DNA of 64,000 nt. Source: Dryocosmus kuriphilus (lineage: Eukaryota; Arthropoda; Insecta; Hymenoptera; Cynipidae). Position 1 is the stretch's first letter. Every line of letters starts with the position of its first letter. Where the stretch lies: assembly GCA_038277395.1 (NCBI GenBank), contig CM076190.1, forward strand, positions 185,568,001 through 185,632,000, given 5' to 3'. Of this stretch, positions 9,466 to 20,300 are shown piece after piece. A model generated the notes under the pieces. It did not search any database. It worked only from the letters and a program-made list of their open reading frames with translations, and had not been told where the DNA came from. Both the position numbers and the translations under genes were made by a program.

Positions 9466-12400
9466 CTAATTTTTAACAAGCAAGTCCAAAAGGTCATAAT
9501 CATTGTCTGTGAGTATATCGTCATTGTCGTCAGTAGCGTCAACGTCCATTGCATTCTCTAGTCGGTAGTGTCCCCACGCAAGTGTGTCTGTGGTGTTGGC
9601 GAGTAAGCATCGCTTATCATCATGAGGACTCAGTGCAATTTTTGATTGTTTAATCGTCTCGACATTGTGTAGTCTTGATCTGATGACATACTGGGTTCTG
9701 CTTTGGACTGACAAATTTCTCAAGCATTCCGTGTAGTCGTTGAATGTGATTGTTTTGCGTACAATGCCTGCTTTTACGCCTTTGGCTTTTTTGACAAAGT
9801 CTTCGCCATTTACACGGATACTGTACATTTTACTCCGCAAGCCAACAAACTCAGTGATGATTTTGCCACAACACTCATCCTTCATGAGGCCTAGAACTTT
9901 TTTGTTGACTTGCGGCATTCCGAAAACATTGTCTCGAGGGTAGTCGGAGGTGTCAAATTTGTCAATGTCGTCTTTCATGTCGGCGTAAATGTCATTACAT
10001 TTTACTTCGTAAATAAGACTGTCCGTGTCAGTGTATAGTAGTTTGCATTTGTCACCGTATTTTTCAAGCATGTAGTCGTAGTGAAAGTCGTACATTAGGA
10101 TTTTGGAGATATCCAGCACTGCAAGCCCTACATAGATCGGCTTGTTAAACAAAACTTCAGTTCTTCTCAGTTCAATCGCAACGAGATTTTCACTGAAGAT
10201 TGCTCGACTGTGAAAGTTTGGTCGGGCTATGAGGGCTTCTGCTCCATACCTACCCTCCCACTTTGTCACGAGTTTCACGTCAACGTATTTTCGTACGTTC
10301 TCCATTGTCTTTCCGTAAACTGCATTATTCATGAGTTTGAAGAGATTCTTTTCAAACTCGTTTTTAGCGTTAGTCCTCAATGCAGTATTAAAATCAATGT
10401 AACTTTTCAACCATGTAGATTGATTGAATTTCAAGACTCTATGAATTTTGACAAGTTTCAATCCATGGGCTAATGCATTTTTCAGAGCACGATAATGGAG
10501 AACGTACTTTCGTTTCGGCAGGAAGGTAGTTAGGAGCTTCTCCTGGCTGGACCCCGGTGGACTCGAGTGTTCTGGGCAAAACGGCAAGTCATTGTGCATG
10601 TCATGAAGTTCCGCGGGATAGTCCAAATCTACTTCCAGAATGTAGCCAAAGGGTGAATCGTCTGGAATGTCGAAATCAAAATTTTGCAAGTTCGTAACCC
10701 ACTCGAATCCACCGTAAGGGAGGGGCTGTTCCATTGCCCAACCGTACAGGTTATTTGCATCTAAGTATTCAATGAAGATGATCTCCCCATCTTTGTTGAA
10801 CGCTGGCATGTATTTGTTATTGGCAATGGCATAACGGTTGGGGCATTGACTTACTCCACCCCTTTTGCCCTGCTCAATCATCAACAGCATATCAACATCG
10901 GTGAGGAGTTCTAGTCTTACCTTTGAATATTTGAGCATGGCATCCCATGTCAAGCCAGGAGTGGTGTAGTAGTGTGCTGGATCCAAGTCGTAAGCCTCGA
11001 GACACTGTTCTCGGAAACTTTCGAAAATGTCAGCCAAAAGTAGAACGTCAGTTTTCATGTACAGACTGACGTACTGGCCGAGTGTCTTGATGTTAAATGC
11101 ACACCATACCTGTTGTGCATGTGCATAATCTTCGTCCGATATTGCCGAATCATTCAGTGTGCTGTAAAATTTTTCTTTTGGTGGAAGCTCGGTTTCATTG
11201 AGTCTGTCCCTCGAGTCCAGGTATTCATAGGGCAGAACACCCTTCCTCGTGAGAAGCTCAACTTTCTCCCTCTCAACACCAGCAAACACTGCACTGACAA
11301 TTTTATACTGAGTGAGGTATGACGCTAACTTCTCTAGGGAAGAGGCCATGAATCTAAATGAATCGATGAATCTAAATTTTATCTGAGTTTCCTGAACGTA
11401 CTTTGTGAAGGAAATGTACTTTTCCTTATTGAGCGCAAGAACTTTAACTCTTCCCTCAAATTGTGTGGCAATGTCACGAATGATAAAGTGAGCGTCATAC
11501 CCACTCAGATTATGGAACACAACAGGTATGGTGTGTGAGTCCTGATATACCAAGTTGCAATGCTCATGCGCAGGACCACGGTACTTACCTGTCAAGTGAC
11601 AATGATCATGCACCTTTTTCATTGGAGGATGTAGTGCCTTCTGGCAAATGTGACAAGTTTTGGCATCTATAAAGGCTTCCTGCTGCTCAAAAGTTATTTT
11701 TTCCATTGGTACTGGAGATGCCAAAATCTTGTCACATTTCTGGGCAATTTTGTGCAACTGCTCAGCAAACCACTTTGCCGGCTCCACATCGTCCGGACAT
11801 GACTCGTAAAAGGACAGTGTTTCATCATAACTGCACTTAAACATGTAGCCAATATTGAAGACCTCATGTCTTTCAAAGACCTCAGTATTCGAGGTTCTTT
11901 CTGCTCCTTCATCATCATCATTTACGGGTATCAAAAGAGACTCACAGTCCGCGTATATGATGAAAGGAGCCCGCTCTCGGTTCTTAAAGTTCTTAAATTC
12001 AACAATGTTGCTCCCGGGTTCTGGAAGCACCACTCTGCAGTCATTTAGTTTTATACAATCTTCAGTGTGTGCTTCCAGTTTTTCTATACTTGCAAAGTAG
12101 TGCAAGCACCGATCACAGATATATTTTCTTATTTTTTTTGCAGACAGTTGTCTAGAGACCAATCTCGATAGGTCCTTAATCCAAACGTAGTGAAAATTGA
12201 AGGTTCTTGGTTTCTTCTCTTCTTCTTCTTCTTCTTCTTCTTCTCTTCTTCTTCTTCTTCTTCACCATCCACACAAACGTAATCTTCCTCCACACGAAGA
12301 ATATTTACGTGCGTGTCTCTTTTTTGTGAGGTGAGGTGAAGAGGCACCACTGTGAATTTATTTTCACTCTTCTTAGTAAGGCCGTAGACATTCACGGAGA

Positions 12401-13342
12401 TTTGGTTCTTCTCCTCGAATTTTTTCACATCCTTGAGTGCAACTGGAAAACTGATGTCGGAAAAATCCAGTTTATCCTTGTATTGTTGATAGCTGGATAC
12501 ACGACTAATATTCTTTTTCGCATCAGGTGGGTGTAAGGCTGAGAGTATTGCCCACTTGAAGCACTCGTTGTCATAGTCGTTTTGTATGTTCAGACAAGCT
12601 TTCTTATCCTTGATCGATGGTGGAAGATCAACGTATGAACCTGCCTTCATGGGATTCAATTTGTTGATGTTGATGGAAAGTTTTATTATGGAGTGAAGGG
12701 TCCACCCAGAGTCTTTCTCCTCAAATTCCTCCATTTCTTTGAGGACCGGGTACCTGATATAGGTTTCAAACCATAACTTTAAATCAGTCGTATAGTATAA
12801 GGCTACGTTCTTTGATTTAAAGTTCTTGTCATCGGGCTTGTCTTTGCCAATTTTTGTATAATAGGCAAGAAGTACAGTGTTTATCATTAGTGATTTATGA
12901 TGTCATATGTCCTTGCTCACATGTGAAATAAAGAGACGTTGCGCATCATCTAAGAAAGCAAGAACGTCCTTGTGTACTACATTTGCCACTACACACGTTT
13001 TAATGCGAGCATTGAACGCTTTGTCGACATCTAGCCATTTGACACGACTATCGATGTCATCGGACTTTCCTCCTCCTCCTCCCCTCTTCTTATCTAATAC
13101 ATCGAAGCGTACCTCCAAGCACACGAGCTTCTCAATTATATTTAGACATTTTTGTTTTTCGCCTAAAGTCTTCGGTGGTGTGTTTTTCTTCTTCGCAGTT
13201 CCCTCCTAACTACCTTCAAACAAAGTGAGCACTCTTTTTTCCATTTCTTCACTTTATCGAGGGGTGTGAATCCAGACGATTCCATCAAGCTCAACGCATC
13301 CTCTATATCCGGAACAAGCTTTACACACTCGTCGAGTATCAT
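9466..13342 (-). pseudogene. Polinton protein-primed family B DNA polymerase, most complete copy
   Basis: This is a protein-primed DNA polymerase that would copy the transposon. The C-terminal 898 codons (9466-12162) are open. In order they show a C2H2/CCHC-like finger (YICDRCL), exonuclease I YADCES, an HNH/endonuclease VII-like cluster (HDHCH), exonuclease II HNLSGYD, exonuclease III YMKTD, motif A DANNLYGWAM, motif B NNAVYGKT, motif C YTDTDS and a KMY block, then an acidic tail and TAG stop. All catalytic blocks look intact. The N-terminal part (12129-13342) is broken by a frameshift in the GAA-repeat tract near 12214-12263, the shared TGA near 12908-12910 and a 5-base insertion near 13190. 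The gene lies under the right-arm promoter with a repeat-rich leader. Family assignment is strong; activity is unlikely. Confidence 0.9.
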
Positions 13343-13389
13343 TTTGACGGAGTTTTTTATTCGCAGATAAGAAAAAATATCGGTCAAAA

Positions 13390-13850
13390 AAGAACTGCAC
13401 TGGAGATTTTCTTAATGGTAAAGTCACTATCAATAATGTCTTTAAAGTCACTATATATAAAAAAATCTATAACACAAACAGCACTTCTGTTTTCTTTCAA
13501 CAGTCCATAAGAAACTGCAGTTATGCACTTTTCACTTTGTCTTTAAATGCAATATCCTTATTTAACCGCTCACTATTCTTCCTTTCAAAGTCCATAATAC
13601 TAGTAAAGTCCATAAGAAACTGCAGTTATGCACTTTTCACTTTGTCTTTAAATGCAATATCCTTATTTCACCGCTCATTATTCTTCCTTTCAAAGTCCAT
13701 AACACAAACTGCACTTCTGGTCCATAAGAAACTGCAGTTATGCACTTTTCGCTTTGTCTTTAGATTATTTCACCAGTCAATAGTAAAATTCACAAAAAGC
13801 TGCACTGGAGATTTTCGTCGCTCAATGTGACACACTTAACAGACAACGCT
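13390..13850 (-). repeat. 5' leader with ~110-bp tandem repeats, right arm
   Basis: Inverted counterpart of 5425-5885. Confidence 0.75.
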
Positions 13851-13851
13851 G

Positions 13852-14284
13852 AACTGACGGCACTCCACTCCACTCGCACTTTTATAGACCACCTCTCCCC
13901 CACCAGATTCTTCGAGAACACGTTGCATCATCTTGCGCAACGTTGTGCAATCTAACCTTCTAGAACATTCTGGCGGGAAAAATCGTTGCACCATATTGGG
14001 TAACATTGCATCATCTTCCGCAACGTTGTGCAACCTAACCTTCTAGAACATTCTGGCGGGAAAAATCGTTACATCATATTGCGCAACATTGCATCATCTT
14101 GTTGAAACTTGTCGAAACTTGTCGAAACGTGCATCATCTTGTTTAAACGTGTCGAAGCTTGTCGAAACCTGCATCATCTTGTCGATTCTAGAATATTTTG
14201 GCGCGAAAGATAGTTGCATCATATTGCGCAACATTGCTTAATTTTGCGTAACTTGTCGAAACGTGTAGATTCTAGAACATTCTG
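13852..14284 (-). promoter_or_regulatory. Putative stress-type promoter, right arm copy
   Basis: Reverse-complement counterpart of the left promoter. The TATA box is at 13879-13886, the initiator at 13852-13857 and the proximal heat-shock-element-like motif at 13958-13970. It faces the full-length polymerase frame. Confidence 0.7.
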
Positions 14285-14297
14285 ACGTGAATAATGA

Positions 14298-14994
14298 AGA
14301 ATGCAAAAAAGCAAAACAAAAATCTTGGAATTTTGAAAAATTCTTTGGCCTATAATTTAGATCAGCCCGAGAAAGTTTCCCCTTCTCCTAATCCCTTTTT
14401 CCATATCGCTTACCGTTTTCGAGATATCTGCAAAATTTTGAAAAATGCAAAAAAATCCTTGAAATTTGAAATTTTTTAAAGGCTATCATTTATATCAGTG
14501 TGAAAAACTCCCCACTTGTCCTTATCCCTTTTGTCATATCTCTTACGGTTTTCGAGATACGAACAATTTTGGAAATTACAAAAATTTTGGAATTTTGAAA
14601 AAAATTTTAGCGCATCAGATAGATTGGCTTGAGAAAGCGTTCTAATAGAATGAAAATTTTGTCCGTTTTTGCGTAGCTCTTGCCGTTTTCGAGATACCAC
14701 CAACTTTTGAAAATCCAAAAAAATAAAAAATGTTGGAATTTTGAAAATTTTTTAACGCTATCATTTAGATCAGTCTGAGGAAGTCCCCTTTTTTATAAAC
14801 CCCAAAATTTTGTCCGTTTTTACGTAGCTCTTACCGTTTTCGAGATATCTGCAAAAATTTGAAAATCAGCAAAAAAAATCAAAAAAAATCTTGGAATTTT
14901 GAAATTTTTTTTTAGTCTATCATTTATATCAGTGTGAAAAACTTCTCCATTGTCCTCACGTCTTTTGACATATCTCTTACGGTTTTCGTGATAT
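14298..14994. repeat. ~140-bp tandem repeat, right arm copy
   Basis: Inverted counterpart of 4279-4975 with the same five-unit structure. Confidence 0.85.
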
Positions 14995-15157
14995 GAACAA
15001 TTTTGGAAATTGGTAAATTCCATTACATAACCCTGACTGCATTTCTACTTGCTTATGGGTGAGAGAGAAGGGGTAAGGGTGGTGATTTCGTGTCTCTAAC
15101 TATTGCGTACTAAAGTAAGCTTAGCACGGACATGAACCACGTCAATTCTCGAGGTAT

Positions 15158-15478
15158 ATAGTCTGGAACAGAACCCTACCTTACCGACTAACGTTAAATA
15201 GCTTATTTCATAAGTGAGAGATTCCTGCCTTACCGACTGATGGTAACAAACTACCCCGATTTCTACCTTACCGACTGATGGTAACAAACTGCCACAGATT
15301 TCTACCTTACCGACTGATGGTAACAAACTGCCACAGATTTCTACCTTACCGACTGATGGTAACAAACTGCCATGTTTCTAATAGATCCAGAAACCCTACC
15401 TTACCGACCGAGGGTAACAAACTGCCACAGATTTCTGCCTTACCAGCGGATGGTAACAAACTGCCATGGTTCTAATGC
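15158..15478. repeat. 39-bp tandem repeat, right arm copy
   Basis: This is the inverted counterpart of 3795-4115, with a few substitutions between the arms (for example a C/T change near 15228). Confidence 0.9.
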
Positions 15479-15623
15479 ATCCAGAAACCCTACCTTACCG
15501 ACCGAGGGTAATACCGACTGTCGATACTTAGCATGGACACACACCACTGAGGGAGTAGTGGCGCCATCTGTCGGCGGCAGCGTGAAGCTTGTCGTGGTGT
15601 CCCAGAAGCCCCCTTGCTATACT

Positions 15624-15792
15624 ACTTTTGAGATATTTAAAATCTTTTTGTGATCTTTTAACATTTTTTTAAAACCTTCGGGAATTTTGAAATCTTTTGA
15701 AATCTTTGTAAAATATTTGAAATCTTTTTTAACACAAAGATTTACCAAAGTTCTCAAAGATTTTTTTTCCATAGGCAGCTACTCAATATAAT
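15624..15792. repeat. AT-rich AAAGATTTC flank, right arm copy
   Basis: This is the inverted counterpart of 3482-3650, between the Polinton terminus at 15623 and the RTE tail. Confidence 0.75.
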
Positions 15793-16678
15793 CGTAACAA
15801 TAATAATTATTATTATTATCATTATTATTATTATGGTGTAGCTTTGCGAACTCGGAAGTTCATTGCCTCAGCTACCCAGAACCGCCACGCATCTCTATCC
15901 TGTGCATCCTCCATCCAGTTTAAATAATCATGTCCTAGCTCTTTTAAATCATCCCTTACGTTTTTCTCCCATCTGTTTCTCGGTCTGCCTAGAGGTCTCT
16001 TACTAATCGGTTTCCCTCTCAAAACTTGCACCACTGTTCTGTCGTTGCCCATTCTTGCAACATGTGCTTTCATTACTTTATTAATATTTACTGACCCGTA
16101 GAGTGCATGCAGCTCATCATTATGCAGTTTTCTCCATTCATCAGTCTCTTCGTCCCTTTCGGGACTATAGTTTTTTCGAAGTACTTTATTTCGAATACTC
16201 TAAACCTGTTCTACTCTCCTTTCGTCAGCGCCCACGTTTCTCACCCGTACATGACGATCGTCATTAATATCGTTTTGTAAACTCTTACTTTGATCTTTCT
16301 AGATAACGATCGCGATTTTAGTAATGTATTTGTTGCACAGTAGCACCCATTGCCAGCATGCAGCCGCCTGTTGATTTCCGTTTTAATGTTATTGTCGCTG
16401 GTTATAATAGTCCCGAGGTATTTAAACTCATTATCTCTTTCGAATTTCATATTTCTGGCCATTAGATCTCTCTCTTCATTGCTTTGTTCTGATATGTCGA
16501 CGATCAAATATTTTGTCTTCGATTCGCTAACTTCTAAACCTATTTCCTTGGCTTTTGTCATCAAGATTTCCCCATTTTTAACTACCGTTTCTTTATCATC
16601 CCCGAGTAAGTCGAGATCATCCGCATATCCCAGAATTTGTATTATTCCATTGAGGGTAGCACCGGACGGATTCGTCTG
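15793..16678 (-). mobile_element. RTE retrotransposon 3' fragment, right arm
   Basis: Inverted duplicate of 2607-3480. The C-terminal RTE frame (RPLGRPRNRW motif, 15831-16073) and a second fragment (16241-16564) are recognisable. The outermost ~50 bp show several substitutions from the left copy, more than the rest of the arm. Confidence 0.9.
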
Positions 16679-17378
16679 TCAAAGATTTCAAACACTTCAA
16701 AGGATATCAAAGGTTTCACAAAAATTCCAAAATATTTCAAAGTTCTCAAAGATTCTAGTATTTTAGAAAGATTTCAAATACTTCAAGAGATTTTAAAGTT
16801 TCACAAAGATTGCAAATATTTCATAAGAGTGTTAAATATTTTACAAATATTTTACAAATATTTCATAAAAATTTCGAATAGTTAAAAAAGATTAAAATAT
16901 TTGATAGGTTACACAAAGATTTCCATTATTTTTCAAAGATTTCAAAAGACTTTAAAGTTTTTTAAGATTTAAAAAGATAGCAAAAAAATTTGAAACATTT
17001 TAAAAGATTCTAAAAAGAAATGAAAACTTTGCGAAACCTTTGAAATCCTTTGAATTGTTTGAAATCTTTTGAATTTTGAAATCTTTGAGATTTTTGTAAA
17101 GTTTGATATCTTTGAGTTATTAAGATATCAAGCTTTAAAAAAATCTAAAAGATTTCAAACAATTCAAAAGATGTAAAAGGTTTCAGATTTGATAGGTACA
17201 ACGGAGTGAAACCCGAAAAAGTTGGTTTAAATTAAAATTTTACAATGATTTCAAATATTTTCAAAATTATTCAAAGATTCAAGTACTTCAAGAGATTTCA
17301 AAGTTTCACAAAGATCTCAAACATTTCATAATAATTTTAAATAATTTACAAATATTTCATAAAAATTTCAAAGATTTC
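16679..17378. repeat. AAAGATTTC-type AT-rich repeat, segment B
   Basis: Dense AAAGATTTCAAA/TTTCACAAAGATT words. It matches 50805-51483 in the same orientation over about 700 bp, including TTTGATAGGTTACACAAAGA. There is a short non-matching insertion near 17185-17215. It gives way to satellite at about 17379. Confidence 0.8.
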
Positions 17379-20300
17379 GCGGTAGACCGAATCCACTAAA
17401 TTCATTTGTTTTGATTCTGCATTAAAACCCTTTTTCAGTATTCATTTGTTTTTTCTGATTTACTGCACAGGCGCGTAGACCGAATCCACTTTTGATTCTG
17501 CAAACCACCTTTACTTTTTGATCATTACTCATAAAAATCTTTTCGTTATTTCATGATTCGGCTTATAAATTGATTGATGAGTATTTGCAATGCATAATAA
17601 GTACTGAAATAGCACTAAACGTATGCAATGAAGTGTTTAACACCCTTTTTCAGTATTCATTTGTTTTTCTGATTAGTACTGCACAGGCGCGGTAGACCGA
17701 ATCCACTATTCATTTGTTTTATTCTGCAAACCACCTTTAGCCGTGGCTTTTTGATCATTACTCATAACAATCTTTTCGTTATTTCATGATTCGGCTTATA
17801 AATTGATTGATGAGTATTTGCAATGCATAATAAGTACTGAAATAGCACTAAACGTATGCAATGAAGTGTTTAACACCCTTTTTCAGTATTCATTTGTTTT
17901 TCTGATTAGTACTGCACAGGCGCGGTAGACCGAATCCACTATTCATTTGTTTTATTCTGCAAACCATCTTTAACCGTGGCTTTTTGATAATTACTCATAA
18001 CAATCTTTTCGTTATTTCATGATTCGTCTTATAAATTGATTGATGAGTATTTGCTATGCATAATAAGTACTGAAATAGCACTAAACGTATGCAATGAAGT
18101 GTTTAACACCCTTTTTCAGTATTCATTTGTTTTTCTGATTAGTACTGCACAGGCGCGGTAGACCGAATCCACTATTCATTTGTTTTATTCTGCAAACCAT
18201 CTTTAACCGTGGCTTTTTGATAATTACTCATAACAATCTTTTCGTTATTTCATGATTCGGCTTATAAATTGATTGATGAGTATTTGCGATGCATAATAAG
18301 TACTGAAATAGCACTAAACGTATGCAATGAAGTGTTTAACACCCTTTTTCAGTATTCATTTGTTTTTCTGATTAGTACTGCACAGGCGCGGTAGACCGAA
18401 TCCACTATTCATTTGTTTTATTCTGCAAACCATCTTTAACCGTGGCTTTTTGATCATTACTCAACAACAATCTTTTCGTTATTTCATGATTCGGCTTATA
18501 AATTGATTGATGAGTATTTGCGATGCATAATAAGTACTGAAATAGCACTAAACGTATGCAATGAAGTGTTTAACACCCTTTTTTCAGTATTCATTTGTTT
18601 TTCTGATTAGTACTGCACAGGCGCGGTAGACCGAAATCCACTATTCATTTGTTTTATTCTGCAAACCACCTTTAGCCGTGCCTTTTTGATCATTACTCAT
18701 AAAAATCTTTTCGTTATTTCATGATTCGGCTTATAAATTGATTGATGAGTATTTGCGATGCATAATAAGTACTGAAATAGCACTAAACGTATGCAATGAA
18801 GTGTTTAACACCTGTTTTTCAGTATTCATTTGTTTTTCTGATTAGTACTGCACAGGCGCGGTAGACCGAATCCACTATTCATTTGTTTTATTCTGCAAAC
18901 CATCTTTAGCCGTGGCTTTTTGATCATTACTCATAAAAATCTTTTCGTTATTTCATGATTCGGCTTATAAATTGATTAATGAGTATTTGCGATGCATAAT
19001 AAGTACTGAAATAGCACTAAACGTATGCAATGAAGTGTTTAACACCCGTTTTTCAGTATTCATTTGTTTTTCTGATTAGTACTGCACAGGCGCGGTAGAC
19101 CGAATCCACTATTCATTTGTTTTATTCTGCAAACCACCTTTAGCCGTGGCTTTTTGATCATTACTCATAAAAATCTTTTCGTTATTTCATGATTCGGCTT
19201 ATAAATTGATTGATGAGTATTTGCGATGCATAATAAGTACTGAAATAGCACTAAACGTATGCAATGAAGTGTTTAACACCCTGTTTTTCAGTATTCATTT
19301 GTTTTTCTGATTAGTACTGCACAGGCGCGGTAGACCGAATCCACTATTCATTTGTTTTATTCTGCAAACCACCTTTAGCCGTGGCTTTTTGATCATTACT
19401 CATAACAATCTTTTCGTTATTTCATGATTCGTCTTATAAATTGATTGATGAGTATTTGCGATGCATAATAAGTACTGAAATAGCACTAAACGTATGCAAT
19501 GAAGTGTGTTAACACCCTTTTTTCAGTATTCATTTGTTTTTCTGATTAGTACTGCACAGGCGCGGTAGACCGAATCCACTATTCATTTGTTTTATTCTGC
19601 AAACCACCTTTAACCGTGGCTTTTTGATCATTACTCATAACAATCTTTTCGTTATTTCATGATTCGGCTTATAAATTGATTGATGAGTATTTGCGATGCA
19701 TAATAAGTACTGAAATAGCACTAAACGTATGCAATGAAGTGTTTAACACCCTTTTTTCAGTATTCATTTGTTTTTCTGATTAGTACTGCACAGGCGCGGT
19801 AGACCGAATCCACTATTCATTTGTTTTATTCTGCAAACCATCTTTAACCGTGGCTTTTTGATCATTACTCATAAATCTTTTCGTTATTTCATGATTCGGC
19901 TTATAAATTGATTGATGAGTATTTGCGATGCATAATAAGTACTTTAGCACTAAACGTATGACTTAAGGGGTTTTCTATAGTTTAACATGTAACTTTAGTA
20001 CATTTGTTTTCTGATTTAGTACTGCACAGGCGCGGTAGACCGAATCCCCTATTCACTGCAAACCCTTACTGCAAACCACCTTTAACCGTGGCTTTTTGAT
20101 CATTACTCATAACAATATTTTCGTTATTTCATGATTCGGCTTATAAATTGATTGATGAGTATTTGCGTTGCATAATAAGTACTGAAATAGCACTAAACGT
20201 ATGCAATGAAGTGTTTAACACCCTTTTTTCAGTATTCATTTGTTTTTCTGATTAGTACTACTGCACAGGCGCGGTAGACCGAATCCACTATTCATTTGTT

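Larger units (their letters stand above)
3651..15623. mobile_element. Polinton/Maverick-derived element with two inverted left ends
   Basis: Both ends read AGTATAGC inward. Polintons are known to have AG...CT-type termini, long terminal inverted repeats, a protein-primed family B DNA polymerase and a retroviral-type integrase with a chromodomain. The first and last two are visible here: polymerase in both arms and a chromodomain relic at 8478-8771. The third copy (from 61914) begins with the same AGTATAG, which supports this as the true terminus. No capsid, ATPase or protease genes were found, so the element is an internal-deletion derivative. The matching ends arise because the palindrome also includes ~1 kb of outside flank, so they are not ordinary TIRs and no 6-bp target duplication can be tested. 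Confidence 0.75.
11114..16678 (-). repeat. Right arm of the large inverted duplication
   Basis: This is the reverse complement of 2607-8151. The inner edge (11114) lies within an otherwise continuous polymerase reading frame, so the right arm sits in native context while the left copy is truncated. The outer edge (about 16678) joins RTE sequence to AAAGATTTC repeat. Confidence 0.95.

Noticed and set aside
9740..12536. Plus-strand ORFs opposite the polymerase
   Set aside because: They are antisense shadows of the polymerase frame with no start context or family likeness.
3651..15623. A normal Polinton with very long terminal inverted repeats
   Set aside because: The inverted match continues about 1 kb beyond both termini into RTE sequence and host repeat, so it is an inverted duplication.
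2607..16678. Simple missed-adapter palindrome read as the sole cause
   Set aside because: A 3-kb non-palindromic spacer and arm-specific indels argue against a plain hairpin-read artefact, although an assembly error is still possible.
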